Source: Deltaproteobacteria bacterium (GTDB lineage Bacteria > Desulfobacterota > Desulfuromonadia > Desulfuromonadales > BM103). Taken from it: DNA of 45,940 nt. Of the stretch, positions 24,716 through 33,482 are shown piece after piece. The notes under the pieces are model-generated. The model saw nothing but the letters and a program-made list of their open reading frames with translations, did no database searches and had not been told where the DNA came from. How positions within the stretch are numbered: the first letter of the stretch is position 1; every line of letters starts with the position of its first letter. The stretch is from positions 1 to 45,940 of the forward strand of contig JAGXHL010000034.1 in the NCBI GenBank assembly GCA_024636215.1, read 5' to 3'. The translations under genes and the position numbers were made by a program.

Positions 24716-25774
24716 ATGTTATTCCAAAAGAAAAGAGACGTGATAGGCATCGACATCGGCTCCAGTTCGGTGAAAATGGTCCATCTTAAGGAGGCTAAAG
24801 GTAGTTATCAGTTAGCCGGCCTGGGTTTGGCCACGCTGCCTGCTGAGGCGATTGTCGATAATGCGATTATGGACTCAAGTTCCATTGTTGAGGTTGTCAA
24901 GGGTCTGGTGGAAAGCCAGAAGCTCAAGACAAAAAATGTCGCTACTTCGATTTCCGGGCACTCGGTCATCATTCGTAAGATCCAGTTACCGATTATGACC
25001 GAAGAGGAGATGGAAGCCTCGATTCAGTGGGAAGCGGAGCAATACATCCCCTTCGAGATCTCAGAAGTTAACCTGGATTTTCAGATTCTCGGACCCGATG
25101 CAAATGACGCGTCACTTATGAACGTCATTCTGGTTGCGGCCAAGAAAGATTTCGTTAACGATTATGTCGCACTGTTCAAGGAGTGTGGCCTGAATCCACA
25201 GGTCATGGATATCGACTGCTTTGCCGTCGAGAATGTCTATGAAGTGAATTATGGCTCCAGTGAGGATGAAATCGTCGCTCTGATTGATATGGGCGCCAGT
25301 TCCATGAATGTGAATGTCCTTCGTGGTGGTATGTCGGTCTTTACCCGCGATATCCAGGTGGGAGGGAGTACCTACAACGAGGAGATTCAGAAACGCCTCG
25401 GTCTGAATAATGAGGACGCAGAAATCGTCAAGCTCGGCGGTCAAGTTGCCGACGTGACGGCTGAGTCTGTTGCAGAAGTCATGGAGGATGCCACCGAGAG
25501 TCTGACTCAGGAAGTGCAGCGCTCGATAGATTTCTTCTCGGCGACCTCTTCAGATGAGAAGGTCCAGAAAGTCTTTATAACCGGTGGCGTTTCCAAAGTT
25601 CCGGCAGTTAAGGCGTCATTGGAGAACCGGCTTGGTGTCAGCGTTCACATTGTTGACCCCTGGAGACAGATTTCCTACAGTGAAAAAGATTTTGATCCTG
25701 AGTACCTGCAGGCAATGGGCCCTGTTTATACCGTTGCTGCTGGTTTGGCTATGAGGAGGATGGGAGACAAATGA
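24716..25774 (+). CDS. pilM: Type IV pilus assembly protein PilM
   Basis: A 352-residue actin-like ATPase of the pilus alignment subcomplex. The ATP-binding PHOSPHATE-1 loop is DIGSSSVKMVHL, and the second phosphate loop ALIDMGASSMNVNVL is near residue 190; VFITGGVSKVPAVKASLE is the adenosine motif. PilM binds the cytoplasmic N terminus of PilN on the inner face of the membrane. The ATG at 24716 has AGGGG upstream. It overlaps pilN by four bases (ATGA). It begins a long same-strand run of genes reaching at least to the terminator after pilQ. Confidence 0.96.
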   Translation: MLFQKKRDVIGIDIGSSSVKMVHLKEAKGSYQLAGLGLATLPAEAIVDNAIMDSSSIVEVVKGLVESQKLKTKNVATSISGHSVIIRKIQLPIMTEEEMEASIQWEAEQYIPFEISEVNLDFQILGPDANDASLMNVILVAAKKDFVNDYVALFKECGLNPQVMDIDCFAVENVYEVNYGSSEDEIVALIDMGASSMNVNVLRGGMSVFTRDIQVGGSTYNEEIQKRLGLNNEDAEIVKLGGQVADVTAESVAEVMEDATESLTQEVQRSIDFFSATSSDEKVQKVFITGGVSKVPAVKASLENRLGVSVHIVDPWRQISYSEKDFDPEYLQAMGPVYTVAAGLAMRRMGDK

Positions 25775-26331
25775 TCCGCATTAACCTTCTGCCAGTCAAG
25801 GCTGCTCAGAAAAAAGAAATGCTTCAGGGCCAGATGATTGTGGTTGCCTTGGCAATGATTGTGACCTTGGGTCTCTGCGTTGCGGCATACATGTATGTTG
25901 CCGGGGAAGTTGAAGAGCGTCAGGCACGGATTGATCAGAAGCAGGCCGAAATCTCTCAGCTGATGAAAAAGATCGGTGAGGTCAATCAATTCAAAAAACG
26001 TCAGCAAGATCTGCGTGCCAAGCTCGATGTTCTCGACCAGTTGAAAGCATCCCGAGTCGGCCCCTTGTATATTCTTGACGCCCTTTACAAGGCCCTCCCG
26101 GAAAAATTGTGGTTGACCAGCTTTCAGGAAGGTTCCGGTCGTGCCAGCATGAGTGGGATTGGCGTTAATGAAGAAACCGTTGCTCAGTTTATGAGAAATC
26201 TCGAAGCCTCCGCATTTTTCGAAGGTGTAGAACTTAAGGTGACAAAACAAATTGTTCAGGATCAAATCAAATTTCAGCAGTTTGACTTGTCCTGCAAGAC
26301 CGTCAACGTTAAGCCTGAGCAGAAAAAATAA
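25771..26331 (+). CDS. pilN: Type IV pilus assembly protein PilN
   Basis: A 186-residue bitopic membrane protein. The N terminus MIRINLLPVK is the conserved PilN cytoplasmic motif that docks on PilM. A single transmembrane helix follows at about residues 22-45, then a coiled coil rich in Q, K and E, and a small periplasmic ferredoxin-like domain. It pairs with PilO in the inner-membrane alignment complex. The start overlaps the pilM stop, with AGGAGG upstream inside pilM. Confidence 0.95.
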   Translation: MIRINLLPVKAAQKKEMLQGQMIVVALAMIVTLGLCVAAYMYVAGEVEERQARIDQKQAEISQLMKKIGEVNQFKKRQQDLRAKLDVLDQLKASRVGPLYILDALYKALPEKLWLTSFQEGSGRASMSGIGVNEETVAQFMRNLEASAFFEGVELKVTKQIVQDQIKFQQFDLSCKTVNVKPEQKK

Positions 26332-26379
26332 ACCTGACCCGATCTGGCTGAGACGAACCCCAGGGGAGAATGTTAGTCG

Positions 26380-26949
26380 ATGAATCCAAAAGTTGAAAAA
26401 CTTCTTAAGTTGCCCCTTTACCAGAGACTGTTAGCGCTCGGCGTTCTGGTCCTTTTGGTTATGGGTGTGTTTGTCTGGTTTGTCTGGCTGCCGGAGTATG
26501 ACAGGCTTGAAGGCATGGATCAGGAGATTGCTCGTCTGGAGGCTGATTATGTCCAGAAAAAACAGATTGCTGATAACCTGCCGAAATTTAAAGAAGAATT
26601 CGCGAAAATGGAGCAGCTCCTTCAGGAGGCTCTGACCCAACTTCCCAATCAAAAAGAAATACCGACACTGTTGACGAACCTTGCGACTCTCGCCAAAGAC
26701 AGCGGTCTGGAAGTTGCCTCATTCACCCCCAGGGGTGAGGTGAACAAGGGCTTCTATGCTGAGGTTCCCGCCTCACTCGATTTGGTTGGAACGTATCACC
26801 AGATAGCAAAATTCGCAGAAGCCGTCGGCAAATTGTCGAGGATAGTCAACCTCGGCAACCTGAATCTGTCTTCTCCCAGCATAGCCGGCAATACGGCTAC
26901 ACTGAGGATCAAGTGTAACGTGACCACGTTCCGTTTTGTTGAACAATAA
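26380..26949 (+). CDS. pilO: Type IV pilus assembly protein PilO
   Basis: A 189-residue bitopic protein with a short cytoplasmic tail, one transmembrane helix around residues 20-42 (LLALGVLVLLVMGVFVWFVW), a coiled coil, and a periplasmic domain (IPTLLTNLATLAKDSGLEV to FRFVEQ). It forms heterodimers with PilN and interacts with PilP. A 48-base gap separates it from pilN, with GGGGAGAA ahead of the start. Length and layout are usual. Confidence 0.94.
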   Translation: MNPKVEKLLKLPLYQRLLALGVLVLLVMGVFVWFVWLPEYDRLEGMDQEIARLEADYVQKKQIADNLPKFKEEFAKMEQLLQEALTQLPNQKEIPTLLTNLATLAKDSGLEVASFTPRGEVNKGFYAEVPASLDLVGTYHQIAKFAEAVGKLSRIVNLGNLNLSSPSIAGNTATLRIKCNVTTFRFVEQ

Positions 26950-26961
26950 GGATGGTTTGAG

Positions 26962-27483
26962 ATGACACGTTGGTATGTATGTCTGATCTGTGGTGTGTTT
27001 ATCTTCGCCGGTCTGGTTGGTTGCTCAGAGGAAACGGTAACCACGGCTCAGCCTCAGGCGGCGAAGGTCAGTAAGCCCCCGGCAAAACCGGTTCCGACTC
27101 CTGAAGTTAAAGAGGAGGAGGCAAAGGCCCCTGAATTTGTTTACGTCACAGAGGGCCGTCGTGATCCCTTTGTCCCTCTATCGAGGATCAGAAGACCGAT
27201 CGAGGCTTCAGATGAACCGGCAACGCCTCTGCAAAGCTACGATCTGAGTCAATTTCGGCTGGCGGGAGTGATCGTCGGCAAAGGCGCCTCAAAAGCCATG
27301 GTCATCGCGCCTGACGGCAAGTCATATATCCTCTCTAAAGGCGTGAAAATTGGTAAAAATAGTGGTGTTGTCATTACCATCAATAGTGAATCTGTTCTTG
27401 TTGAAGAGAAATATTTCGATTTTTCAGGGAATATCATAGAAAATATTCAGGAAATTGTTGTTCCGAAGCGGGAAGGAGTTTAA
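26962..27483 (+). CDS. pilP: Type IV pilus lipoprotein PilP
   Basis: A 173-residue lipoprotein. The signal peptide ends in the lipobox LVGC with C21 as the lipidated residue. A proline- and lysine-rich linker follows, then the RRDPFVPL segment conserved in PilP and the small beta domain that contacts the PilQ secretin (FRLAGVIVGKG, YILSKGVKIG). It connects the PilNO inner-membrane complex to the secretin. It begins 12 bases after pilO and ends just before pilQ, whose ribosome site (GAAGGAG) lies at its 3' end. Confidence 0.94.
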   Translation: MTRWYVCLICGVFIFAGLVGCSEETVTTAQPQAAKVSKPPAKPVPTPEVKEEEAKAPEFVYVTEGRRDPFVPLSRIRRPIEASDEPATPLQSYDLSQFRLAGVIVGKGASKAMVIAPDGKSYILSKGVKIGKNSGVVITINSESVLVEEKYFDFSGNIIENIQEIVVPKREGV

Positions 27484-27487
27484 TCAA

Positions 27488-30118
27488 ATGCGTGGGGTGA
27501 ATATCATGTTGAATCAACTTAGGGTTAGCCGTACCTCCCGATTTTTGCAGAGTCTTTTCTGCTGTATTGTAACTTTCCTGCTATTGAGTACCTCTGCCTG
27601 GAGTGCTGATACCAACAAGCTGCTTGCCGTATCCGTAGATTCAACTGCTGCTACGCCGACGATTCTTGTTAAAACAGCTGAGCCTGTTGGCTACAGGTAC
27701 ACGGTCTATGATTCCTTCGAGCCGACCCGCGTTGTCGTGGATTTCCCCGGTATGGAAATGACTGACGGTCAGGAACCCCTTGTCGTGGATCAGGCTTCTA
27801 TCCAAGAAGTTCGGGTTTCCGGTTTTGATCTGTCTTCCGGAAAATTGACCCGCATTGAGATCCTGCTGGCCAAAAATACTGAATATCAAGTTAACCTTGA
27901 TGGTAAAGAGTTCCGGGTCGCCTTTGCTGCTGATCCTGACAGCCCTGAAGCTGACATGGCAAATACCACAGCGGCTGCCACTCCTTCTGTTGTTGATCCT
28001 TCCCAGGTCGCTGACCGTCTGAATGATATCAACCTTTCTGCCGGCCGGGCGATACTCGAGGCCAATGGTAAGGTTGATAAGTTTCAGTATTTTGCCTTGC
28101 GCAATCCTGCTCGCCTGGTTGTTGATTTGTATGGTTTGAAGCCTGCTTTCAAAGCACGTTCCTTTACTGCGAGTGATGGCTTTAAGGGGGTGCGCGTCGG
28201 CACTTATAGTGACAAAACCCGGCTGGTCTTTGATTCATCTCAGGGCGTTCTTCCTGAACATACGGTTGAAGCACGAGACACAGATATCCTCGTGACGTGG
28301 GGGGATGACAAAGCGCCAAACCTTGCCGAAGCGCCAGTCGTGGCAAAGGCCGAGGCCACGAATGCTGCTTCAGAACCTGTTGTTGTCGCAGTTGTTGAAG
28401 ATAGGCCTGTTCAAACGGCCCCTGCAGCGACAGGGCCTGTTGCCGTGGAAGCCATCGATTTCCTGAATGAGGATGATCGCAGTGTAATTGCCGTGACTCT
28501 GGCAGGTCCGGTCAAGGTCTCTGAACCTGTTGAAGATGGCAATCTGATTCGTTTTGAGCTTGTTAATACGTCTATCAGTCGTGCTCTGCGCAGAACGATC
28601 GATGCTTCAGCTTTCCCCAGCGCGGTCACTTCAGTGACACCTTATACCGTTGCTGAGGGTGATCATCAAAATGTACGCATCGCAGTTGATCTGAAGGGCC
28701 CGGTTGCTTACGCGCTTGAGCAGGACGGCGCAAGCGTTCGCCTGGTTGTTGATAATGGTGCGTACGCAGAACCCGTCCCTGCAGCGGTCAGTCAGGTCGA
28801 AGTCATGGCTCCTGAGACGTCAAAGACTGTTGCAGATGCCGGTGTTCAACAAAGTTCTGTTGCCAGGATGGCTCCCAGGACAGCAGATGAGATGGCCGCT
28901 GAAGCTGCTCGCTATACCGGTGAGAAGATCACCCTGGTCTTTGACTCTGCCAATGTTCGCAGCATCCTGCAGCTGATTGGCGATGTCAGCGGTCTGAATA
29001 TTCTGGCCAGTAGCGATGTCGGAGGCACGGTGACTCTGCGACTGATTGACGTCCCATGGGATCAGGCTCTGGACCTTGTCCTTGAGACAGCAGGTCTTGG
29101 CAAGGTCCAGGAGGGCAATGTCCTGCGGATTATGCCGAAAGAAAAGATCCGTGAACTTGAACAAACGGCAATGAAAGAGCAAACGATAGCGATTGAAGAA
29201 GGCATCCTGGAAACCAAGGCTTTCCTGATCAGCTACGCCAGCGTTGATGATATGAAGGGTTATCTGACTGATATCAAATCGGACCGTGGTTCCATTATTG
29301 CTGATTCGCGAAATAAACAGTTGATCGTCCGTGATGTGGCCGGAGTCCTGGGCCAGATGCAGGACATGATCAATCAGATCGATAAGCCCGAGCGGCAGGT
29401 CATGATCGAAGCGCGAATTGTTGAGGCCAACACCAACTTTTCGCGCAATCTGGGTGTTAAATGGGATTTCGATTTCGTGCAGGATGATGTAAGCGGCAAC
29501 GAATCCATTACGTTGAATGAAGTCGCTTTGGGTTTGGGTGGATCAGTCGCCATGGCTCCGACGGTTGGAGCCGGGTTGGGCAGTACCGTTGCCATCGCTG
29601 CTCTCGACGATCAGTTGAACATCGATTTACGTCTCCAGGCTCTGGAAAACTCTGGTGAAGGTAAAATCGTTTCAACACCTCGTATTACCACCCTGAATGG
29701 TCAAACAGCGACTATCTCACAGGGTACCAAGATTCCATTCTCCACAGTCAGTGATCAAGGTACGGATGTTAAGTTTGAAAATGCTGAATTGAAACTGGAA
29801 GTCACTCCGGAAATTAACCCAGACGGCAGTATTCTGCTTGATATCAACGTTTCCAATAGCGCTGTGGGAACTGTCGTGCCGACTGCAACGGGTGATGCTG
29901 TGTCCATTGACGAGAAAAAAGCCCAGACCAAGGCTCTGGTTAGAGATGGTCAGACTACGGTTATTGGCGGGATATTCATCGAAGACGAACGAAACAGTTC
30001 CACTGGAGTTCCTCTGCTGAAAGACATACCTTTCTTTGGAAAACTCTTCAGCTCGACTTCGAAATCGCGTGATCGTCGTGAACTGCTGATTTTTATTACG
30101 CCGCGCATTGTGGAGTAG
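27488..30118 (+). CDS. pilQ: Type IV pilus secretin PilQ
   Basis: An 876-residue outer-membrane secretin. After a signal peptide (cut near residue 39, SAWSA) come three AMIN peptidoglycan-binding-type domains, roughly residues 45-145, 180-285 and 335-435. An STN/N0 domain begins at ITLVFDSANVRSILQLIGD, and an N1 domain at LETKAFLISYASVDDMKGYL. The secretin pore domain is in the last 200 residues, with VGTVVPTATGDAVSIDEKKA and VIGGIF. ATG 27488 is favoured because GGAG lies about 11 bases upstream; ATG 27506 is a possible alternative. Three AMIN domains make it larger than many PilQ proteins. Confidence 0.95.
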   Translation: MRGVNIMLNQLRVSRTSRFLQSLFCCIVTFLLLSTSAWSADTNKLLAVSVDSTAATPTILVKTAEPVGYRYTVYDSFEPTRVVVDFPGMEMTDGQEPLVVDQASIQEVRVSGFDLSSGKLTRIEILLAKNTEYQVNLDGKEFRVAFAADPDSPEADMANTTAAATPSVVDPSQVADRLNDINLSAGRAILEANGKVDKFQYFALRNPARLVVDLYGLKPAFKARSFTASDGFKGVRVGTYSDKTRLVFDSSQGVLPEHTVEARDTDILVTWGDDKAPNLAEAPVVAKAEATNAASEPVVVAVVEDRPVQTAPAATGPVAVEAIDFLNEDDRSVIAVTLAGPVKVSEPVEDGNLIRFELVNTSISRALRRTIDASAFPSAVTSVTPYTVAEGDHQNVRIAVDLKGPVAYALEQDGASVRLVVDNGAYAEPVPAAVSQVEVMAPETSKTVADAGVQQSSVARMAPRTADEMAAEAARYTGEKITLVFDSANVRSILQLIGDVSGLNILASSDVGGTVTLRLIDVPWDQALDLVLETAGLGKVQEGNVLRIMPKEKIRELEQTAMKEQTIAIEEGILETKAFLISYASVDDMKGYLTDIKSDRGSIIADSRNKQLIVRDVAGVLGQMQDMINQIDKPERQVMIEARIVEANTNFSRNLGVKWDFDFVQDDVSGNESITLNEVALGLGGSVAMAPTVGAGLGSTVAIAALDDQLNIDLRLQALENSGEGKIVSTPRITTLNGQTATISQGTKIPFSTVSDQGTDVKFENAELKLEVTPEINPDGSILLDINVSNSAVGTVVPTATGDAVSIDEKKAQTKALVRDGQTTVIGGIFIEDERNSSTGVPLLKDIPFFGKLFSSTSKSRDRRELLIFITPRIVE

Positions 30119-30144
30119 TCATCAAGCCGGCAGATATGTTTTTG

Positions 30145-30174
30145 AAAAGGACAGGCTTCCCCTGTCCTTTTCTG
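30145..30174 (+). terminator. Strong rho-independent terminator after pilQ
   Basis: A perfect 11-bp stem, AAAAGGACAGG (30145-30155) and CCTGTCCTTTT (30161-30171), encloses the loop CTTCC. The TTTT of the stem supplies the U tract; the A-rich other arm makes it potentially bidirectional. It lies 27 bases past the pilQ stop and 21 before aroK, so aroK expression needs read-through or a new promoter. Confidence 0.88.
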
Positions 30175-30191
30175 TATCGGTCTTATTAGGT

Positions 30192-30719
30192 ATGATGTCG
30201 AAGCAAGTATCAAAATCGATTTTTTTGACAGGCTTTATGGGTGCCGGGAAATCTACCGTTGGTCAACTGCTGGCTGAGATGTTGAATATGCCCTTTATTG
30301 ATCTGGATGCGTGCATTGTCGAGCGCGAGCAACGGTCCATTGCTACGGTATTCGCTGAAGATGGTGAGGATTATTTCCGTGACTGTGAGACGTCTTTACT
30401 GGAGGCGTTAGAAGAGCAGCCGGCCGCTGTTTTTGCAACGGGCGGCGGGATGGTTGTGAGAGCGGTTAATCGTGACGCCATGACCAGGCTGGGACAAATT
30501 GTTTACCTGAACGCCTCATGGGCGACGATAAAAGAACGTTTACAGGGTAGTGTCGATCGTCCGCTGGTCGAACAGCAAAGGAATTGGGGTCAACTCAAGA
30601 GCCTGTGGGACAAGCGGCAGGTATTCTATTGCAAGGCGGATCTCATTGTCAGCACCGATGGTCTTGCACCCTTAGAGATAGCCCAAAATATTGCTGAGCA
30701 ACTGAGCTTTAAGGAATAA
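30192..30719 (+). CDS. aroK: Shikimate kinase
   Basis: A 175-residue P-loop kinase that phosphorylates shikimate in chorismate synthesis. Walker A is FMGAGKST near residue 16, the shikimate-binding FIDLDACIV and FRDCE segments follow, then FATGGGMVV, and the lid has VDRPL. The start is ATG 30192 or the adjacent ATG 30195; neither has a strong ribosome site beyond AGG. A longer frame would extend back through the terminator and is unlikely. It is followed 3 bases later by aroB, the common pairing of these two genes. Confidence 0.93.
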   Translation: MMSKQVSKSIFLTGFMGAGKSTVGQLLAEMLNMPFIDLDACIVEREQRSIATVFAEDGEDYFRDCETSLLEALEEQPAAVFATGGGMVVRAVNRDAMTRLGQIVYLNASWATIKERLQGSVDRPLVEQQRNWGQLKSLWDKRQVFYCKADLIVSTDGLAPLEIAQNIAEQLSFKE

Positions 30720-30722
30720 TGC

Positions 30723-31799
30723 ATGCCAGAGATTATCGTTGGCCTCGGAGTAAACAGTTATCCTATCGTGATCGGTGAGAGAATTCTGCCGAATCTGGGT
30801 GCGGCTCTCAGGGATGTCGCTTTCCCGGAGAAGGTTGCTATAGTGACCAACCCGACCGTCGGCGATCTTTACGGCGAACAAGTGGTGGATGCTCTGGTGG
30901 CATCGGGACGTAATGTGAGCGTTATCAGAGTGCCTGATGGTGAAGAATACAAAACGCTGGAAACTCTGGAAAATATTTATGATGTGTTGATTGAACGTCA
31001 CTTCGACCGCTATTGTGGTCTGATCGCTCTTGGTGGCGGCGTGATCGGCGACATGGCCGGTTTTGCCGCTGCAACCTTTTTGCGTGGAATTCCTTTTGTC
31101 CAGATTCCGACCACGCTGCTCTCACAGGTGGATAGTTCCGTCGGTGGCAAGACCGGAGTGAACCTGCCGCAGGGCAAGAACCTGGTTGGTGCTTTTTATC
31201 AACCCAGGCATGTTCACATTGATGTCAGTGCCCTGGCAACCTTGCCGAAAAGAGAGTATGTTTCCGGTCTTGCAGAGGTTGTAAAGTATGGCATCATTCG
31301 CGATGCGGAGTTCTTTAAATGGCTGGAAGAGCATCGTGAATTATTGGCGGATTGCTCTGCAGAGGCCCTGACTCACGCCATAATGATGTCTTGCCAAATT
31401 AAGGCGAATGTTGTAGAAAATGACGAAAAAGAGCAGGGCGTCAGGGCCTTGCTTAATCTGGGTCATACCTTCGGTCACGCTGTTGAAACCCTTGCCGGAT
31501 ATGGTGTTGTCAAGCATGGTGAGGCTGTCTCTATCGGCATGGTCATGGCTGCCCGAACAGCGCATAAATCTGGTTATTGCTCTGCCTCTGATGTGACCCG
31601 AATTATTGATCTGCTCAGCTATTTTGATTTGCCTGTGAGTCCTCCTGCTTTTACTGTTGCTGACTATCTCTCTGTCATGCAACGTGATAAAAAGGTCAAG
31701 GACGGCAAGGTCCGGGTGGTATTGAATCATGGCATAGGTTCTGCCGAACTGCACCAGATCGACAATCTGGACAAGCATTTGGACGAATTATTAACCTGA
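30723..31799 (+). CDS. aroB: 3-dehydroquinate synthase
   Basis: A 358-residue NAD- and metal-dependent enzyme that cyclises DAHP to 3-dehydroquinate, the second step of the shikimate pathway. The nucleotide site GGGVIGDMAGFAAATFLRG and the segment PTTLLSQVDSSVGGKTGVN are diagnostic. Metal-binding residues lie in LAEVVKYG and in NLGHTFGHAVE and KHGEAVSIGM. The length is standard. It begins three bases after aroK and is followed by a TPR gene after an 18-base gap, all in the same direction. Confidence 0.96.
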   Translation: MPEIIVGLGVNSYPIVIGERILPNLGAALRDVAFPEKVAIVTNPTVGDLYGEQVVDALVASGRNVSVIRVPDGEEYKTLETLENIYDVLIERHFDRYCGLIALGGGVIGDMAGFAAATFLRGIPFVQIPTTLLSQVDSSVGGKTGVNLPQGKNLVGAFYQPRHVHIDVSALATLPKREYVSGLAEVVKYGIIRDAEFFKWLEEHRELLADCSAEALTHAIMMSCQIKANVVENDEKEQGVRALLNLGHTFGHAVETLAGYGVVKHGEAVSIGMVMAARTAHKSGYCSASDVTRIIDLLSYFDLPVSPPAFTVADYLSVMQRDKKVKDGKVRVVLNHGIGSAELHQIDNLDKHLDELLT

Positions 31800-31817
31800 A
31801 CTCCAAAAAGAGGGCAC

Positions 31818-32678
31818 ATGGCAACGGCAAGTACAGGAGGAAGTTTGATTGGTAAAATCGGCAGTTATCTGCAGATCGTTACCAAGGACCCCAGTTCTAC
31901 CGCGTTTGTCCCTCTGGCCGAAGCCTATCGCCAGATTGGATTGCTCGACGATGCCCTGGAGGCTGCGCGACTGGGCACCGTCATGCTGCCACATTTCAGC
32001 CCTGGTTTTTCAACTATGGGGCGCATTTTAGGTCAGATGGGACGACTTGACGAGTCGATGAGTGCTTATGCAAGAGCTCTCAGTATCGATCGTCAGAGTC
32101 AGTCAGCCCTGGTGGGTCTGTCTCGTCTGCATCTTATCCGCGGTGAACGTGACCAGGCGCGTAAGATTCTTCAGCAGGCTCAAGAATTCCACCCGGAAGA
32201 TCAAAAAATCTCCGATATGCTGATTGCCCTGGATTTGCCGCGGCCCTGGGCAGAGATTAAACAGGCGACCATCGTGCAGGAACAGGTGTCGTCCCCAGCG
32301 ACTGATACTGATGAGCCTGCTGAGCCGATTGCTACGGCAACCCTTGCCGAGATTTACGTCAAGCAGGGCTTGCTCGAAAAGGCTCTGGACGTCTATCGCG
32401 GGATTCTTGCCCAGAGCCCGGATAACGAGTCTGCACATAAGCGGATCACGCAAATTCAGGAGCTGTTGGCTGGTGAGGTTGATTCTGCCGCTGCTGGTTC
32501 TGGAGCGCCCTTACCGGACGCGGTGCCGGTGGCCCCTGCTACTGACGCTCCTGTTGAAGCCGTCGCCATACCAATTGAAGCAAGCTCCGAACCTCAAAGT
32601 GAGCCTAAAGATTCATCACCTCTGGCGGTACTGCAGCGTTGGTTGTCTGTCATAAAAAATGGGAGGACAAATGTTTAA
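31818..32678 (+). CDS. TPR-repeat protein
   Basis: A 286-residue protein with several tetratricopeptide repeats: FVPLAEAYRQIGLLDDALEAARLG, then a segment at GRILGQMGRLDESMSAYARAL, another at LIRGERDQARKILQQAQ, and a last one after a linker at LAEIYVKQGLLEKALDVYRGIL. The C-terminal 80 residues are low complexity, rich in A, P and E. No signal peptide or lipobox is obvious. It overlaps the roadblock gene by 8 bases and so is probably made together with it. A scaffold role for pilus or polarity proteins is a guess from position. Confidence 0.85.
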   Translation: MATASTGGSLIGKIGSYLQIVTKDPSSTAFVPLAEAYRQIGLLDDALEAARLGTVMLPHFSPGFSTMGRILGQMGRLDESMSAYARALSIDRQSQSALVGLSRLHLIRGERDQARKILQQAQEFHPEDQKISDMLIALDLPRPWAEIKQATIVQEQVSSPATDTDEPAEPIATATLAEIYVKQGLLEKALDVYRGILAQSPDNESAHKRITQIQELLAGEVDSAAAGSGAPLPDAVPVAPATDAPVEAVAIPIEASSEPQSEPKDSSPLAVLQRWLSVIKNGRTNV

Positions 32679-33030
32679 CGAAATTCTGCAACGAATTGTA
32701 GAAGAAACCGGAGGTGGCATCGGTGCCGTACTGATGGGCTACGACGGCATTGCCATCGATCAGTATTTTGCGCCTGATGAGAAATTGGATCTGCAGATGG
32801 TCGTCGTTGAATATTCCAATGTCCTGAAAGAAATTCGTAAAACAGCAGACATCCTGAGCCTGGGCGATATGGAAGAAATCTCCATCCGCACAGACCGCTT
32901 TATCATCGTTATCCGGGTCCTTAATGACGACTATTTTGTCGCCCTGGTCATTCATCATGATGGTAACTTCGGCAAAGGCCGCTACCTGATGACCCGTGAA
33001 GGTTTTAATCTGCTAGAGGCCTTGAATTAA
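32671..33030 (+). CDS. Roadblock/LC7-domain protein (MglB-like)
   Basis: A 119-residue protein that is a single roadblock/LC7 domain: MFNEILQRIVEETGGGIGAVLMGYDGIAID starts the fold, and LDLQMVVVEYSNVLKEIRK gives the central helix. Such proteins act as GTPase-activating or dimerising partners of small Ras-like GTPases; MglB with MglA controls cell polarity and type IV pili in Myxococcus. No MglA-type GTPase is visible in the window. ATG 32671 follows GGGAGG, and the gene overlaps the TPR gene by 8 bases. Its place in a pilus-linked operon makes a polarity function attractive but unproven. Confidence 0.85.
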   Translation: MFNEILQRIVEETGGGIGAVLMGYDGIAIDQYFAPDEKLDLQMVVVEYSNVLKEIRKTADILSLGDMEEISIRTDRFIIVIRVLNDDYFVALVIHHDGNFGKGRYLMTREGFNLLEALN

Positions 33031-33471
33031 ATGTCGTCTCGAATCCTGATTTTGCATGGGCCGAATCTCAACCTTCTGGGGCAGCGCGAACCTGATGTTT
33101 ATGGTCGGCAAACCCTTGCTGACATCAACAACACTTTAGCGTCGCTCGCCGAGGAACTTGGCTTTGCTGTCGAGGCAGTACAATCCAACCATGAAGGCGT
33201 GCTTATAGATCGCATCCATGCCGCTGAAACTGACGGTTTTTCAGGAATCGTAATCAATCCGGGCGGTTTGACGCACACAAGTGTCGCCTTGAGAGATGCC
33301 ATTGCAGCCATTGCCCTGCCTGTGATTGAGGCTCATTTATCTAATATTCATGGCCGGGAAGCCTTTCGTCACCACTCTTATGTCTCCGCGGTGGTCCTCG
33401 GCCAGGTCGCTGGCTTCGGTGCCATGAGCTACCAGCTCGCGCTGCGCGGCCTTATAGCTCACCTTTCGTAA
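33031..33471 (+). CDS. aroQ: 3-dehydroquinate dehydratase, type II
   Basis: A 146-residue type II dehydroquinase, the third enzyme of the shikimate pathway. [17 protein letters not shown] carries the active-site tyrosine and lid arginine, QSNHEG follows, and the substrate-binding [16 protein letters not shown] and [15 protein letters not shown] segments are complete. It begins directly after the roadblock stop codon. With aroK and aroB it gives three shikimate genes interleaved with a TPR/roadblock pair. Confidence 0.96.
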   Translation: MSSRILILHGPNLNLLGQREPDVYGRQTLADINNTLASLAEELGFAVEAVQSNHEGVLIDRIHAAETDGFSGIVINPGGLTHTSVALRDAIAAIALPVIEAHLSNIHGREAFRHHSYVSAVVLGQVAGFGAMSYQLALRGLIAHLS

Positions 33472-33482
33472 CTTTCCCGACT

